Shown piece after piece: positions 11,797-27,589 of a DNA stretch of 64,000 nucleotides. The notes below the pieces were generated by a model. It did not search any database. It worked only from the letters and a program-made list of their open reading frames with translations, and was not told where the DNA came from. The position numbers were made by a program, and so were the translations under genes. The stretch comes from Oreohelix idahoensis (lineage: Eukaryota; Mollusca; Gastropoda; Stylommatophora; Oreohelicidae), in the NCBI GenBank assembly GCA_024509875.1, contig JAMPIV010008043.1, positions 464,501-528,500 of the forward strand. Direction: 5' to 3'. Numbering within the stretch: the first letter of the stretch is position 1; the number at the start of each line of letters is the position of its first letter.

Positions 11797-12074
11797 CCAC
11801 TCAAAAAATGTAACTAAATACTGCCGGAGAGGAAAAGAGATCGACCCAATAATTATGTGACAGTTATGGGCTCAGGTCCGCCCACATTAAGTGTCATGAC
11901 CTCTTGTCTTCTTTAGACTGATGTTCAGACCCACGTGCTGGCTATGCTTATTCAGTCTACCTGCTTTCACTTGGATGTGCTCATTTGAATGTGCGAGTAT
12001 TGCAATGACATCTGCATATTCCAGATCTTCCAGTGTAGAAAACGTTGTCCATCTAATTCCCCTCGGACTGCACC
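11797..12074 (-). pseudogene. Second LINE L1 RT fragment
   Basis: Minus-strand fragment parallel to 9275-9690 (shared blocks ACTAAATACTG, GGAGAGGAAAAGAGAT and CATCTGCATATTCCAGATC). It contains the RT region around the catalytic Asp pair and is truncated on the right at a C-rich run (~12070-12098). It starts only ~25 bp after the GAA tail of the previous LINE piece. Confidence 0.75.
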
Positions 12075-12463
12075 CCCGCCCCCCCCCCCCGCCCCCTCGT
12101 TGTCAGGTGGGGAAATATAATAAACTGAAATGTTTAATTATGAAAATAAGAATTGGTATAATTTTTTAAAAATTTATTTTTGATGAACTAATTCCCTTAT
12201 TAGACAATTGCCATATTATTACCTGGCGTTATTATATCCCATCTTTTCCCACCAAATCTATTCGCAATCTATTTCAAGGCGCGGTAGGACTAAACTGCAC
12301 GCCTGTTGAAACAACACGCAATACGTTCCCATTTTACTCCATGGAGCAGATTGTTTTTTCTTTTATATTTTATAAATATATTCCTGCCTCTGTTCCGTTC
12401 GGTGACAAAATTCTAGAATTGTTCCCTATGAATATTATGCAGTACAAATAAGTGTCTCCACCA

Positions 12464-17217
<4,754 letters not shown>

Positions 17218-17832
17218 ATGGCTGACTTTGTAAAAGTTGAGGCAGGATTTATACAAAATGGGAAGGACTTTGGTTTCTCAGGCGATGATCTTATAGCCTA
17301 TTTAAATAAGGAAGTAGCTTAGTACAAAGAGAGAGAAGAAAGAGAGAGACAAGAAAAGAGAGAAGAAAGAGAGAGACATCAAAGAGAGAGAGAGAGAGAG
17401 AGAGAGAGAAGAAAGGAGAGAAGAAAGAGAGAGGGAAGAGAGGGAACATGAAAGAATGGAGATAATTCGTTTAGCAGAAATTGCTGCAGAACAGGCGAAA
17501 TTTGAAAAAGAAAAACTTTTGAGTTGAAAAAATTGCGTTTACAATCTTCTGGTACAAGGGAATCTTTTGGTACGGGATCGTCGAAGATTATAAATTTAAA
17601 ATTGCCAACTTTTTCACCATTGCATGATGACGTAGCATATTATATTTTGAGATTTTAATCACGGGTTACTGCTTTAAATTTACCTAAGGCTTTGTGGCTG
17701 GAACATTTTGTCGGGTTACTCACTGGTGAAGCCTTACAAAATATTTTTAGCATTGCCGATGACAAAAGAAATGACTATGAATCCATAAAAGCGGTATTCA
17801 TTCGCAAATATTGTTTGGACGAAGAAGGATAT
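17218..17832 (+). pseudogene. gag: Gag remnant of a fourth gypsy element (E)
   Basis: Starts MADFVKVEAGF at 17218, clearly parallel to the Gag of element B (MADLVKF). A stop interrupts after the first ~34 codons (LNKEVA*), then a very Glu/Arg-rich block follows in which the DNA is a near-pure GA microsatellite (~17320-17420). After another stop (near 17525) the capsid-like part reads LKLPTFSPLHDDVAYYILRF, then VGLLTGEALQNIFSIADDKRNDYESIKAVFIRKYCLDEEGY before homology ends. No pol is present. It is inactive. Confidence 0.78.
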
Positions 17833-19602
17833 TGTGACGGATGAAAATATAAGCTGTCCCTGAATTGTCAGATGATAATAATAGTAGCCTTGAATAGCAT
17901 CGGGGGCCCTGAATTTTGTTGAAATTAAAGCGAAACGTGGTTTCAACGGGGATATCCCCACGCGTGCTGATTAGTATGCATCATTCCCACGTGGAATTTC
18001 CACGCGAGCTAATTTGTATGCACATAGATATCATGCGGGCAGCCAGGACATCGCTTTGTCTCAAATTTTGTTTAGCCACGCCTACTGTCATATTGCTAGA
18101 ACCATTAAAAATCAAGTTATTTCTCTTCCTCTTTCTGTCACCCCGTCAAGAAGGCGGCGCCAGGGAAACGTCAAGCGGGCAGTTATCAAAGACTGTTGAA
18201 GTCTCTAAGAACGTAGCAGAGTTTTACACCTCTGGTTGACATGTTGACGCGAACTGGTCTAAGTTGGTTAGAAATCTCTGCCGGACAAAGAGATACGGGG
18301 AAAGTCTAACGGTAGATAGTGTGTAATAGAGCTTTGATCGGCGAGCCCAGTCGAAATAGTTCCCCAGAATCAAGAGAGGCGAGGAATATTGCTTGCGGCT
18401 ATTATTTTCCATTTAATTCATATATATTGGTATCGCTGAAAAATGCAGTTATCATTCGCGCCAGAGAGTTGAAGAGGAGGCTAGCTCATATTATTAGAAT
18501 CTAACAAGATTTCTTTGGATTTCTTCTATACGTGGAGTCTGAATTCATTCTGTGTGCTGCGGTAATATATATTAGAGTTTTAACGTGTAAAGTTCATTTA
18601 TTTCACTGGATTTTTTGTGTTAATTTAAACCTATTAAATAAACCTATAGCAAAGTTCTCCAGATGTAAATCGAAAATGTAACTGTCCGTTATTTCCCGAG
18701 ATAATAGATGTGTAACGTAATTATAAAACGCTAGGTGATCGTAATTGTTTAATAACCATATACTTCTATTTCATCTTGTGTAAATTTTAAGTAATTAACT
18801 GTTCATAGCTAGTGTTAAAACGCGATATATTAGCTAGTCACTCGTGTAGTACTTTTTAATATAAATAATTAAATACCGGAGTGATTTTACAGGTCTTACC
18901 TAAAAACGCGAGTGTTAGAATTAATTATAGTAGAATTACCTGTTTTATATACTCTCTTTTATACAGGTGGTCATACCTTTGGCGATACAACGTTTTTATA
19001 GAGAGTCATGTTCAGATGGCTTATGACATCCCAAATTATATGTTTCCTAAACATACAAAAACATTGACAGTAGAAATCTGATGTTGGAGACCCTTATATG
19101 TTCACCTTCTCAATGTTAAATTGTGTTAACAGTTAAAAACTGGAACGGGACAATGCCAGAAGATTTTCTATATTTATCATATAAAGTTCCCTAGCCTGAT
19201 GAGGCAGAACTTACAGCATAAATTTCTTTAATCAAACCCATATGACAGTAAACAGTGTTCCTAACACCAAATATACAGAGAACACTTACAACTATTTCAT
19301 TCAGAGAACAGCTTGGGTGTAACTTTCCGATGTGTGATACTATCTTCACATTCACTACGACAGAAACCGAGAAAAAAAACTTATCCCCCTTAAATACCTG
19401 CAGTGCGAAGAGACATACCCGCCAGGAAAAAAAAATACAATCAAGGCACCAATTCAGCGAAATCTCCGAGAGAAAATAGCAATTGCCTAGATGGAGTTTT
19501 TCTGGAGCTGAACTGGACAAATAACAGGACATATAATAGTCTTAAATACATTGTGTTTGATTAATTCCATGGATGTATGCAGTGTCGGCAGAAAAATATA
19601 TG
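17833..19602. other. No recognised gene
   Basis: Non-coding; short frames lack family motifs. A short imperfect direct repeat (CCACGCG..GCT..TTAGTATGCA-like) occurs at ~17957 and ~18000. 18100-18420 is GC-richer than its surroundings, without further signal. Confidence 0.4.
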
Positions 19603-19651
19603 TTATTTTGCGAAGATATTCTAGGTTTTCTAGAATATCTTCGCGAAATAA
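19603..19651. repeat. Nearly perfect inverted repeat (22-bp arms, 5-bp loop)
   Basis: The left arm at 19603-19624 and right arm at 19630-19651 are reverse complements with one mismatch (core GCGAAGATATTCTAG and CTAGAATATCTTCGC), separated by GTTTT. No coding gene surrounds it. Confidence 0.9.
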
Positions 19652-20762
19652 GATGTTTCTATTGGCACAATCATTCAAGACATCAAATATTGCGTAAATG
19701 TGAAAAGCAAGGTATTTTTAAGTTCTTAAGTCAATCACCGTGTACTTCATGGACTGGCCCTGAGCTTTGTAAATGATCATGGCGAAGCAAACTTTGACCA
19801 AAAATGTTAGCCTTTAGAACTGGACGAGTTAGTTAGTTGGCATGAAGAGTATCCGGAGATATAAACATTCTTTCCTTTGCCAGTGCCAGTGAGTATGGCA
19901 GTTTCTAAAAGATTTATCATGAGGACATTTACAAGCAGCCAAGTACCATTTCAGAATATGCATAGATTCAAATTATGTATTAATATTCAAACGTATTATG
20001 GGACCACGAATTTTAAAGTCTAATGTTTATGCACTGTGACAGAATTGTCCGTTAACTTTTCTTGATTTTATCTTCTCTGCGACATTATTAATCTACTTCT
20101 CATTTTACGTATTAAATCCTGTGCACTATTCATTGTTTACACTTTCTTCCTTTAATTCGTGTGATGTCTGGGCCTAATAGGCCATCCCTTGTGCGATTAG
20201 ACACAGGTGGAACAATATTGGCTTTGTCACGATAGTCAATTTCGTGTAGTGATACCATGTGTTTATAGGAAGATAACGAAGGTGTTTTGAAGCGCATGGA
20301 TTAACACGTAAAAAGGCGGAGATGAGTTTGTCGTATTGCTCATATGGCTATTGTTACCCCCAATGTTCTATCTGAGTAGATACGTAACAAACCGTGAGTT
20401 GGAGACATGGTCAACCAAAAGCTTAACACAGCCCAGCTTGTTGCCTGATAAGTTGTTAAAGGTTGCATATACCGTGCCCAAAAACACTCAGTAAATATCA
20501 ATCTGGTGACAGATTAAAGACACGCACTTTAAATAACGAATACTATTTTGGAACACGAAAGTGATATAATCATTTCGGAGTAGATTTGTTGTAGAAAACA
20601 ATGTAAGATAAGGAGCCAATCTGGGAAGATATTATCAGTGTTAGATCTGTGAATTTGTTGAGTTGTAAAAATCATCAATATCAACGGAAGGAGTAACTTT
20701 TGAAAAATCATATCTTATGTGTCACGCAGGAATTTTTTTATTAGAGGATAGTTGGGGATAAA
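19652..20762. other. No recognised gene
   Basis: About 1.1 kb of non-coding sequence between the hairpin and the 3' tail of LINE L2. No motif, repeat or long frame could be identified. Confidence 0.4.
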
Positions 20763-20855
20763 TTACTTACTTACTTAGTCGTTTCCCTTCTACCGTGAAG
20801 TGTAGGTTTGGAAGAGAGAGCGCCAAACTATCCTATCGGATGTCTTCCTCCGGGT

Positions 20856-21345
20856 CTAGTTCCATTCTAGTCCTCGATCCTTCAAAGATTGTCTAATGTT
20901 GTCCTCCCAGCGGACTCTGGGTCGTCCTGGGGGTCTGGATCCCTGGCTCTTTGTTTCCCATGCTTGTCGTGGGAGCCGATCTTCTCCCATTCTGCAGATA
21001 TGGCCAAACCATCTTAGTTGGGACTGTTCTACTTGGGTCAGCAGGGGGTGGGATTTTAAGCCTTGACGTATCGTCTGGTTGCGGACCATGTCTCTTCTTG
21101 TTACTTCAACCACCTTCCTCAGATACATCATTTCTGAGGTTTGGATCTGGCTTTTGTGGGTTGTAGTCATTGCCCATGACTCGCATCCATATGTCAAGAC
21201 TGGGACATAGGTGGAGCGGTATACAGCCATCTTAGTTTTCTTACCAACCTCTCTCTTGCTGAGGAATCCTCAATTTATGGCCTTAAAAAATCTCCCAGCT
21301 GCTGCTTTTCGAGTGGCCAACTCTTCTTTGATGCCTCGCTTTCGG
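20856..21345 (-). pseudogene. LINE L2 RT C-terminal domain
   Basis: Downstream end of the L2 polyprotein. Visible in order: DRKRGIKEELATRKAAAG (one frame up to ~21262), then AVYRSTYVPVLTYGCESWAM, MMYLRKVVEVTRRD, LRWFGHICRMGEDRLPRQAW and RPPGRPRVRWEDNIRQSLKD. These are the usual thumb and C-terminal signatures of endonuclease-RT LINEs in invertebrates. A stop and a frame change lie near 21230-21300. The 3' UTR and microsatellite tail follow within 100 bp. Confidence 0.8.
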
Positions 21346-21354
21346 TCTATAATA

Positions 21355-21507
21355 ATAATAATAATAATAACAATAAATTCTTTAAGCACCAAACACGCCG
21401 CATAAGGCAGAAACCAGTGCTCTCCAGGTTGTACGTTGTGACGCCACTCCTCTTAGCTCTTGCACACTGTTTAATCCCAACGTTCTTCCTTCTCTTATTA
21501 TATAATA
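21355..21507 (-). mobile_element. 153-bp LINE 3'-end insert with ATT tail and 9-bp target duplication
   Basis: Flanked by TCTATAATA at 21346-21354 and 21508-21516. On the minus strand it codes for a short end (ELRGVASQRTTWRALVSALC) followed by a stop and an ATT-repeat tail (~21355-21380). It is therefore the 5'-truncated terminus of another LINE family, inserted within the L2 RT between NHFNYLGAIID and the C-terminal domain. Confidence 0.75.
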
Positions 21508-21509
21508 TC

Positions 21510-22770
21510 TATAATAGCTCCGAGGTAATTAAAGTGGTTGACCTGCTCCAGGACTTGTTCTCCCAGCTTAATCTAATGTCTTCTTTCTTCTCATGATATC
21601 ACCATGAATTTTGTTTTAGAGCTGCTTATGACCATCCCTCTCTTCTCCAGCTCTTCCTTCCCGACTTGCAGGTTAGATTGAAGATGTGCCTCTGATTTAG
21701 CAATCAAGGCAACATCATCAGCAAACGCCAGCTCTGAAATACAGTCTCGTCGCATCTTCCAGTACCCCACTGAATACTTTCTTGTTCTCTCCTTACATGC
21801 CTTGATGGCATCGTCCATGAGGAGTATGAAAAGATAAGGTGACAGGAAGTCACCTTGTGGTGGTCCTGAACTCTTCTGACTTATGGTTTGCTGTCCTCAC
21901 ATAATTTTTGCAAGACTTGTAGAAGCTCTTTATAGCCTGAATCACAGATGCTGGAATGTTCTTCCTTGCCAAACAGTCCCAAAGTGTGCTCCAGGGGACC
22001 CTGTCAAACGCCTTTTCCAGATCTATGAAACAAAGATGGATCTCACTCTTATACTCAAGGGTCTTTTCACTCAGCTGTCTGAGTGTGAAGATTAGGTCTT
22101 GAGTACTTCGGTTTGCTCGGAATCCGCACTGGACGCTCATCCAATTGTGGCTCAGCTAGGCGTCGGAGTCTCTGCTCTAGGATTCTAGAGTAGATTTTAC
22201 AAGGGACACTGAGAAGGGATATGCCTCTATGGTTTCCTCATTGTCGATTTTCACCCATTTTGAAAATTGGTGTTATGATGGCAATCTCTCAATCCTTTTG
22301 TATGTTCTTGTTGCACTACACTGCCTGTAGGACCATTAAGAGTAATAGGTCGCCTGATGCTTCCATGTACTTAACCATTTCTGGTGTTATACCATCATGC
22401 CCTGCTTTTTTTGCCCATCTTGATTTTCTCCAGTGCTGCTTTCAGTTCTTCCATCTTTATGTCATCTTCACCATCATTGGTTTTCTCTTCTGTGCTAGTG
22501 GTTATTATTTTTGATGCTTCACCATGCTCACCATCAAGGAGTTCTGAGAAATATTCTTTCCATCTTTCCATTACTTCCCTCGGGGCAGTAAGCAATTTGC
22601 CTTGCTTGTCCTTTATAAATTTGAGAGGGCATTGTTTTTCCTTCCTCGTGTTCTTTAGGATCTTATAGAACAATTTCTGGTTTTCTTGCGCATCGTTTTC
22701 TAGCTTTTCTCCAAATTCTTCCAAGAACTTCTGTTTTGCTGCTAGCAGCTTGTTATTTGCTTCTGTTCTG
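21510..22770 (-). pseudogene. LINE L2 reverse transcriptase and pre-RT linker
   Basis: Minus strand from ~22770: KLLAAKQKFLEEFGEKLEND, QNQKLFYKILKNTRKEKQCP, MERWKEYFSELLDG and LKAALEKIKMGK (pre-RT linker). After frame breaks, RT follows: QCGFRANRSTQDLIFTLRQL and CFIDLEKAFDRVPW at 22140-21850, then ELAFADDVALIAKSEAHLQ at ~21735, with FADD as the catalytic box, and NHFNYLGAIID at ~21530. It copied element RNA at a nicked target. Frame breaks near 22395-22140 and 21850-21818 make this copy inactive. Confidence 0.82.
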
Positions 22771-22839
22771 AGTGGAAAATGGGTGTGGGAGTTCATCAGG
22801 GGGAGATCAACAGCGCTCTGTCTCGACGGGTAAGACTTT

Positions 22840-24290
22840 AGAAGAACGCAGCCAGGAGTCAATCCACAGTGCTGAGTACATTCAAGTTGATCTGCCTGAT
22901 GATGATCTCACATACTTCTTGAACGGGAAGAGAGATGCAATCAAGTTTCCACCTACCAGTGCAAAAGGGCATTGGGAACAGCTGGACGAAGCCTTGGTAA
23001 AAGAGTTGGATAACAGCCTGAAGCAGATAACTTTGGAGAAGAAGCTGGAAATCTTCAGAGACATAATATATCTGCACTGTCGCAAACTGTTTGGAGTCAA
23101 GGAGGCAAAGGAAAGTAACCCACCGCGAAAAAGTAGAAGACAAATTAAAATAGAAGAAATCAGGAAACAGAAGAAGCATGCCCGATAACTGTTCAAGAAC
23201 GCAGTTGCCACAGAGAATGAAGGGTTACGAATGGTTTTGTAGCATATGAAAAACCAACATAATGCCCTTTGTAGAGCAGAAAGGTTGTGCAGGAAGAGAA
23301 GGAATACTCGAAAGGATAGGGAAAGATTCTTCAGAAAGCCCTTCAAGTTTGCCAAAGAACTGTTTGAGCAGCCACGGCCGGGTACGCTAAACATCAGGAA
23401 AGAAGACCTGGAAGAACACCTTAGAATGACAAATTCAGATGGTCGCAAAGATGAGTCGCTCAGCAGCATGGCAGGCCTTAAATGGCCGAGTAAGCCAGGA
23501 GCTGAATTTAGCACCAAGCCCCCAACGATGCAACAGGTAGAAAGCATTGTCCAGAAAGATCGGTGCAAGTCAGCTCCAAGTCCTAATGGTGTTCCATATG
23601 TTGTGTATAAGAGATGCCCCGAGGTGCTCAAATGACTGCTCCGTTTACTGAAGAATGCGTATAAACCCCAGCTTGTAAGCAAGGAATGGAGAAAGGCGAA
23701 CGGGGTCTACATCCCGAAGGACCAAAATTCCACAGACATCAGTCAGTTCAGGCCAATCTCACTACTTAATGTGGAAGGGAAGATATTCTTCTCAGTGATG
23801 GCGAAAAGGCTCACTACATACCTCCTGGCAAATGGGTACATTAACACTACCATTCAGAAAGGAGGTATCCCAGGTACACCAGGATGTCTAGAGCATGCCA
23901 CAATGATCTGGGAAGCAATTCAAAAGGCAAAGTCTGACAGAACAAACCTCCATGTAATCTGGTTGGATCTAGCAAATGCTTATGGATCCGTTCCACACCA
24001 GATGTGGCAGGCGCTAGAAATGTATCATGTTCCACAAGAGAATGCTGAAGCTGTGTTTTGCAGGGATTTCTGTCAGATTTTCAACCAGAGAATACACAAC
24101 GAAGTGGATTGGCCTTGAAGTTGGAATTGCTATGGGATGTACCATATCTCCGATACTATTCGTGATGGCTATGCTGGTAATCCTCAATGCGGCTATAGGT
24201 CCAAAGCTCGGGGGAATGTGTCACATGCCGCCGCTCAAAGCATTCATGGATGACACAACAATTCTGACATCAGATGAACATCAGGCCTGA
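22840..24290 (+). pseudogene. R2-type element: N-terminal remainder and RT core
   Basis: Plus-strand frames, broken at ~23186, ~23635 and ~24100. Order: WEQLDEALVKELDNSLKQI; the basic block RKSRRQIKIEEIRKQKKHAR; KDRCKSAPSPNGVPYVVYKR; ISQFRPISLLNVEGKIFFSV; LDLANAYGSVPHQMW; GIAMGCTISPILFVMAMLVI; catalytic FMDDTTIL at ~24247. The motif LDLANAYGSVPH is characteristic of RTs from elements with a restriction-like endonuclease (R2, NeSL and relatives). It performed target-primed cDNA synthesis; this copy cannot give a full protein. Confidence 0.82.
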
Positions 24291-24293
24291 AGG

Positions 24294-25960
24294 ATGTTAG
24301 CAGGCCTGGATGAACTAGTCAGCTGGTGCAGAATGAGCTTCGAACCCAAGAAGTCGAGAAGCCTATCAGTCAGGAAAAGAGAGATAGCAAAGGTCATATT
24401 CATGGTTTCCAACCAAAAAATCTCTACTGACATTGAGGAACCTGTTAAAAGTCTTGGCAGGGTGTACGATGCCTCTTTAAAAGAATCGAAGGCAGTGCAC
24501 CAGACAATAGAAATGGAAGGCAGAGGGCTACAGATCATACACCAAAGCAGACTCCTAGGAAAATTCAAACTGTGGTGCCTCCAGTTCATGTTGATACCAC
24601 TGCTTTTATATGAAATAATCACAAGTAGAGCGGAAGCTATAGAGCAGAAGGTCATCAAGTTCATGAAGAAATGGCTAGGGGTACCACCAGGTCTGTCAGA
24701 TGTAGCACTGTACTGCAAAAAGTCAAAACTTCTGCTTCCCTTCAAGTCAGTTGTTGAAGAGTACAAAGCTGGAAAGGCAAGGCTTGCAATGATGCTACGT
24801 GAATCAGCAGATGACGTGGTTAAATCCATTCAGCCCACACTGAAAAGGGGAATGAAGTGGAGAGTAGAAGAAGCTGTTGATGCTGCCCACGAGTCGCTCA
24901 AACTGATGGAGGTAATCGGATACACACAAACGAATAGATGGGATTAGGTCATGGAGACATCCGCTGGTGGTCCAAGGCATCAAGCAGGGAGCACAGAGAC
25001 ATGGTAATTCAGGAGATACGAGGAGATGAGAATGATAGAAGGTTGCAAAAAGCAGTGCAGCAGGCCCAACAAGGCCAATGGACTACATGGGAAGGAGCCT
25101 TGCAAAGGTCCTTGACAAGGAATGATATATGGCATATGGCACCTCTTCGGCTCAGCTTCGTTGTTAGATCGATGTATGACGTCCTGTCGTCGGCCACAAA
25201 CCTTGTGAGATGGGGAAAGTCGGATGATGAGTAGTGCCCCCTGTCCCAGGGGAGACAGACACTTGAACACGTGCTCTCATCGTCTAAGGTGTCATTAAGG
25301 CAAGGGCGATACACTTGGCGTCACAACAAAGTGCTTAATGAGCTGGCTGCGACAATAGACCTGGCAAGGATGAAGGCGAATAGCAAAGCCAGGCCGAGCA
25401 CCGCAAATACATACTTTCTGAGGGCGGAAAGTCAGCACACCCCAAACCGAGTAAACCAGGTAGCAGTTTACCATCTCTTCTTGACTGTGCAAACGACTGG
25501 GAGATGGCGGTAGACCTACCTGGACGAGGGGCATATCCAGAGAGTATCAGACAATCGCGGAGACGGCCGGATATAGTGCTTCATTCTTCAGCATCGCTTC
25601 AGGTTATACTGATTGAACTGACCGTGCCATTTGAATCCAGATTGGACGAGCTACATTCGTTCAAAGCGGACAAGTATAATGATCTGACCGCGGATCTGAG
25701 ACACGATGGGTTGGTTCACTGCAAGGGTCATGGCTGTTGAGGTGGGCGCAAGAGGGCTTGTGGCTGCATCAGTGTATGATTTATTGAAACTGGTGGGTCT
25801 GAGGGGACAGTCGTAACAAGGGCACTGAAGAAGCTTAGTGAAACTGCCAAAAAGGCATCATGCTGGCTGTGGAACAACCGCAATGGGCTATGAAAATCGT
25901 GACAGTAAACTCTGCGGTACAGAAAACACAATACAGTCCACAATACGTTGAGTTTTTTGG
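24294..25960 (+). pseudogene. R2-type element: RT thumb, zinc motif and restriction-like endonuclease
   Basis: Continues the same protein: LDELVSWCRMSFEPKKSRSL and the WLGVPPGLSDVALYCKKSKL block at 24294-24947, then a shifted frame to 25234. At ~25239-25290, CPLCQGRQTLEHVLSSC gives a C-x2-C-x7-H-x4-C zinc motif. The endonuclease follows at ~25560-25690: RRPDIVL, an acidic residue in ILIELTVPFE and the Lys of FKADKY, the PD-(D/E)XK arrangement of site-specific LINEs. A C-terminal tail (RALKKLSETAKKASCWLW, ~25826-25880) is in another frame. Several frameshifts and stops make it inactive. Confidence 0.8.
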
Positions 25961-26218
25961 TGTACTGGTGAAAGTGCTGTGACTGACGGGCAACACGCGT
26001 CGTATATTATAAGAGGTGTTGGGCACAGAATTTTAGTTGCTAGCGCGCAGTGGCTAGCCTCGTCGCCTTCGCGCAGGTGTGTCAGTGTCTGTCCCTAGTC
26101 GTGGTTTGCGACGGAACGAACGGAATAATTTGTCTTCTCTTTGTTCTTTCACAATGGCCTCCACGGCTGGCTGAGTTGTGGATTTTAAAGTTGCTACCAA
26201 AGTGAAATGGGTTCATTT

Positions 26219-26375
26219 TCGATACAAGACAACAGGAGGCTGAGACACTTGGGAGTCATGACCCAAGTGGCCCCCCCCCCCCCTTTTAGAGTGTAAAGGA
26301 GTATACAGGGCCGAAACACTTGTTCGACTGGGGCACTTCTTCTGACGATCAGATTGCCTCCTGTTGTATCGATCT
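26219..26375. repeat. Inverted repeats and poly-C at the 3' end of the R2-type element
   Basis: GATACAAGACAACAGGAGGC (26219-26238) faces GCCTCCTGTTGTATC (~26356-26370) in inverted orientation. Between them CACTTGGG (26248) and CCCAAGTG form a second hairpin around AGTCATGA, followed by a C-run at ~26271-26283. It lies at the element/host-LINE junction. Confidence 0.7.
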
Positions 26376-26379
26376 ATAA

Positions 26380-26728
26380 AGAGTTTCCTATCACTGAGTG
26401 TCACATATTCTCTATATTTCTCCATTTGTCCTGTTGTGTTTTTAGCTCCTAAGTATTGTTTACATGCCATTTTCTTCTCTTATTTTCTCTTTGACTTCCT
26501 CTGTCCACCAAGGTGTCCTCTTTCTCTTGTTCCCAAGTCGGACTTCACCACATGCTTCTGCAGCAGCTGTCTTTATTATGTCCGTGAATTTAAGCCAGAG
26601 TGTTTCCTAGTCATTACGTTGTTCTTCTGTGTTGCACACCACTGCAGCAATAAGCCCCTGATATCTGGTCTTAATTTCTGGCTCTCTCAGCTTGTGGTTC
26701 TTAATGCTCATTTCTCCCGTTCGTTTAC
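26380..26728 (-). pseudogene. LINE L2 linker, part upstream of the R2-type insertion
   Basis: Reads on the minus strand through a basic pre-RT linker (VRLGNKRKRTPWWTEEVKEK, then GAKNTTGQMEKYREYVTLSD) and stops aligning at the R2-type junction. It joins the endonuclease on its upstream side; the matching downstream half starts near 22770. Confidence 0.65.
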
Positions 26729-27580
26729 TTAGTTTCTTGTGTGATGTTGGACAGTTCCTAGCTGAGCAACTCTTTCAGTTGTTCCTTTGATTGTAAGCAG
26801 GTAGTGATCGTTTCCAATCTCTAACCTCCTCCAGACTCTAGTATCCCAGACATATTTGAATGAGCCCCTCCTAACAATGGCATAGTCGATCACTGACTTC
26901 TCATTCTTTGTTGGTTCACATCTAGTGTATGCATGTATGCGCTTATGGGGGAACTTCGTATTTGTAATGATCAGATTCTGCTCACTGCAGATTCTAAGGA
27001 GTCGCTTTCTATTGTCATTGAGAGTATCTTCTCCATATCTTCCGATAACTCCACCCCATCTAGCATGGTCATTTCCAACTCTGGCATTGAAATCTCGGAG
27101 CATGATAATTTCATCTAGGCAGTCATCTACTGTCCTTTGAAGCAGCTCGAAGAATTCCTCCTTGACCTCTGCTCTCTCATCCTCATTTGGCCCATACACT
27201 ATGACTAGGTTGACTATGGTTTCTCCTTCTTTTAGTTTTACAACCTTAATGCGCTCCGAGACAAAGTTCCATCCCTTGATACTATCTTTTTGGTTTTTGG
27301 CCACAATACAACCCACGCCCCCTTTAGCTCTTTCAGATGTGGGTACACCACTGTAGAGCAGCGTGTTGCCATCGAGATCCATGACTCCTTGTCCCTTTTT
27401 CTTTGTTTCCGTAATAGCCAGGATTTCTAGTTTTGCTTTCCTCATCTCTTCCACCAGCTCCTCTTCTTTCCCATTTATACTTCTTGCGTTCCAAGTTCCA
27501 TAAGTCGTAGTCCGTAGTCCGTTCCAGTTCGTTGCCTTTAGAATCAGTCCGGTTTTCTCTCTTGTAGTTCGCGTAATCAT
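26729..27580 (-). CDS. LINE L2 endonuclease domain (exonuclease-endonuclease-phosphatase fold)
   Basis: A 283-codon open frame. It would nick target DNA to prime reverse transcription. Motifs in order: YGTWNARSING (~residue 27, metal-site Asn), LEILAITETKKKG (Glu of TET), LVIVYGPNEDE, IIMLRDFNARVGND, KSVIDYAIVRR and IGNDHYLL. Two catalytic-box positions look changed: the usual GDFNARVG has Arg for Gly, and the terminal SDH reads NDH. The linker continues beyond the stop at 26729 in a different frame, so the polyprotein is broken here. The start used is the first Met; an upstream Met at 27668 lies in another frame within the GC-rich leader. Confidence 0.8.
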   Translation of the reverse strand: MITRTTREKTGLILKATNWNGLRTTTYGTWNARSINGKEEELVEEMRKAKLEILAITETKKKGQGVMDLDGNTLLYSGVPTSERAKGGVGCIVAKNQKDSIKGWNFVSERIKVVKLKEGETIVNLVIVYGPNEDERAEVKEEFFELLQRTVDDCLDEIIMLRDFNARVGNDHARWGGVIGRYGEDTLNDNRKRLLRICSEQNLIITNTKFPHKRIHAYTRCEPTKNEKSVIDYAIVRRGSFKYVWDTRVWRRLEIGNDHYLLTIKGTTERVAQLGTVQHHTRN

Positions 27581-27589
27581 GATTTAAAG

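Larger units (their letters stand above)
22770..26350 (+). mobile_element. R2-type LINE with restriction-like endonuclease, 5' truncated, inside L2
   Basis: Runs opposite to its host LINE. Contents: N-terminal remainder, RT, CCHC-type zinc motif, restriction-like endonuclease and a ~400-bp 3' UTR that ends near a C-run and inverted repeats (26219-26375). The usual N-terminal DNA-binding zinc fingers are missing, so it is 5' truncated. Exact boundaries and target-site duplication could not be fixed. Confidence 0.75.

Noticed and set aside
22882..23682. 266-codon minus-strand ORF
   Set aside because: Antisense to the R2-type RT, whose plus-strand motifs are clear; no family motif on this strand.
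24281..24829. 182-codon minus-strand ORF
   Set aside because: Shadow of the R2-type RT thumb region.
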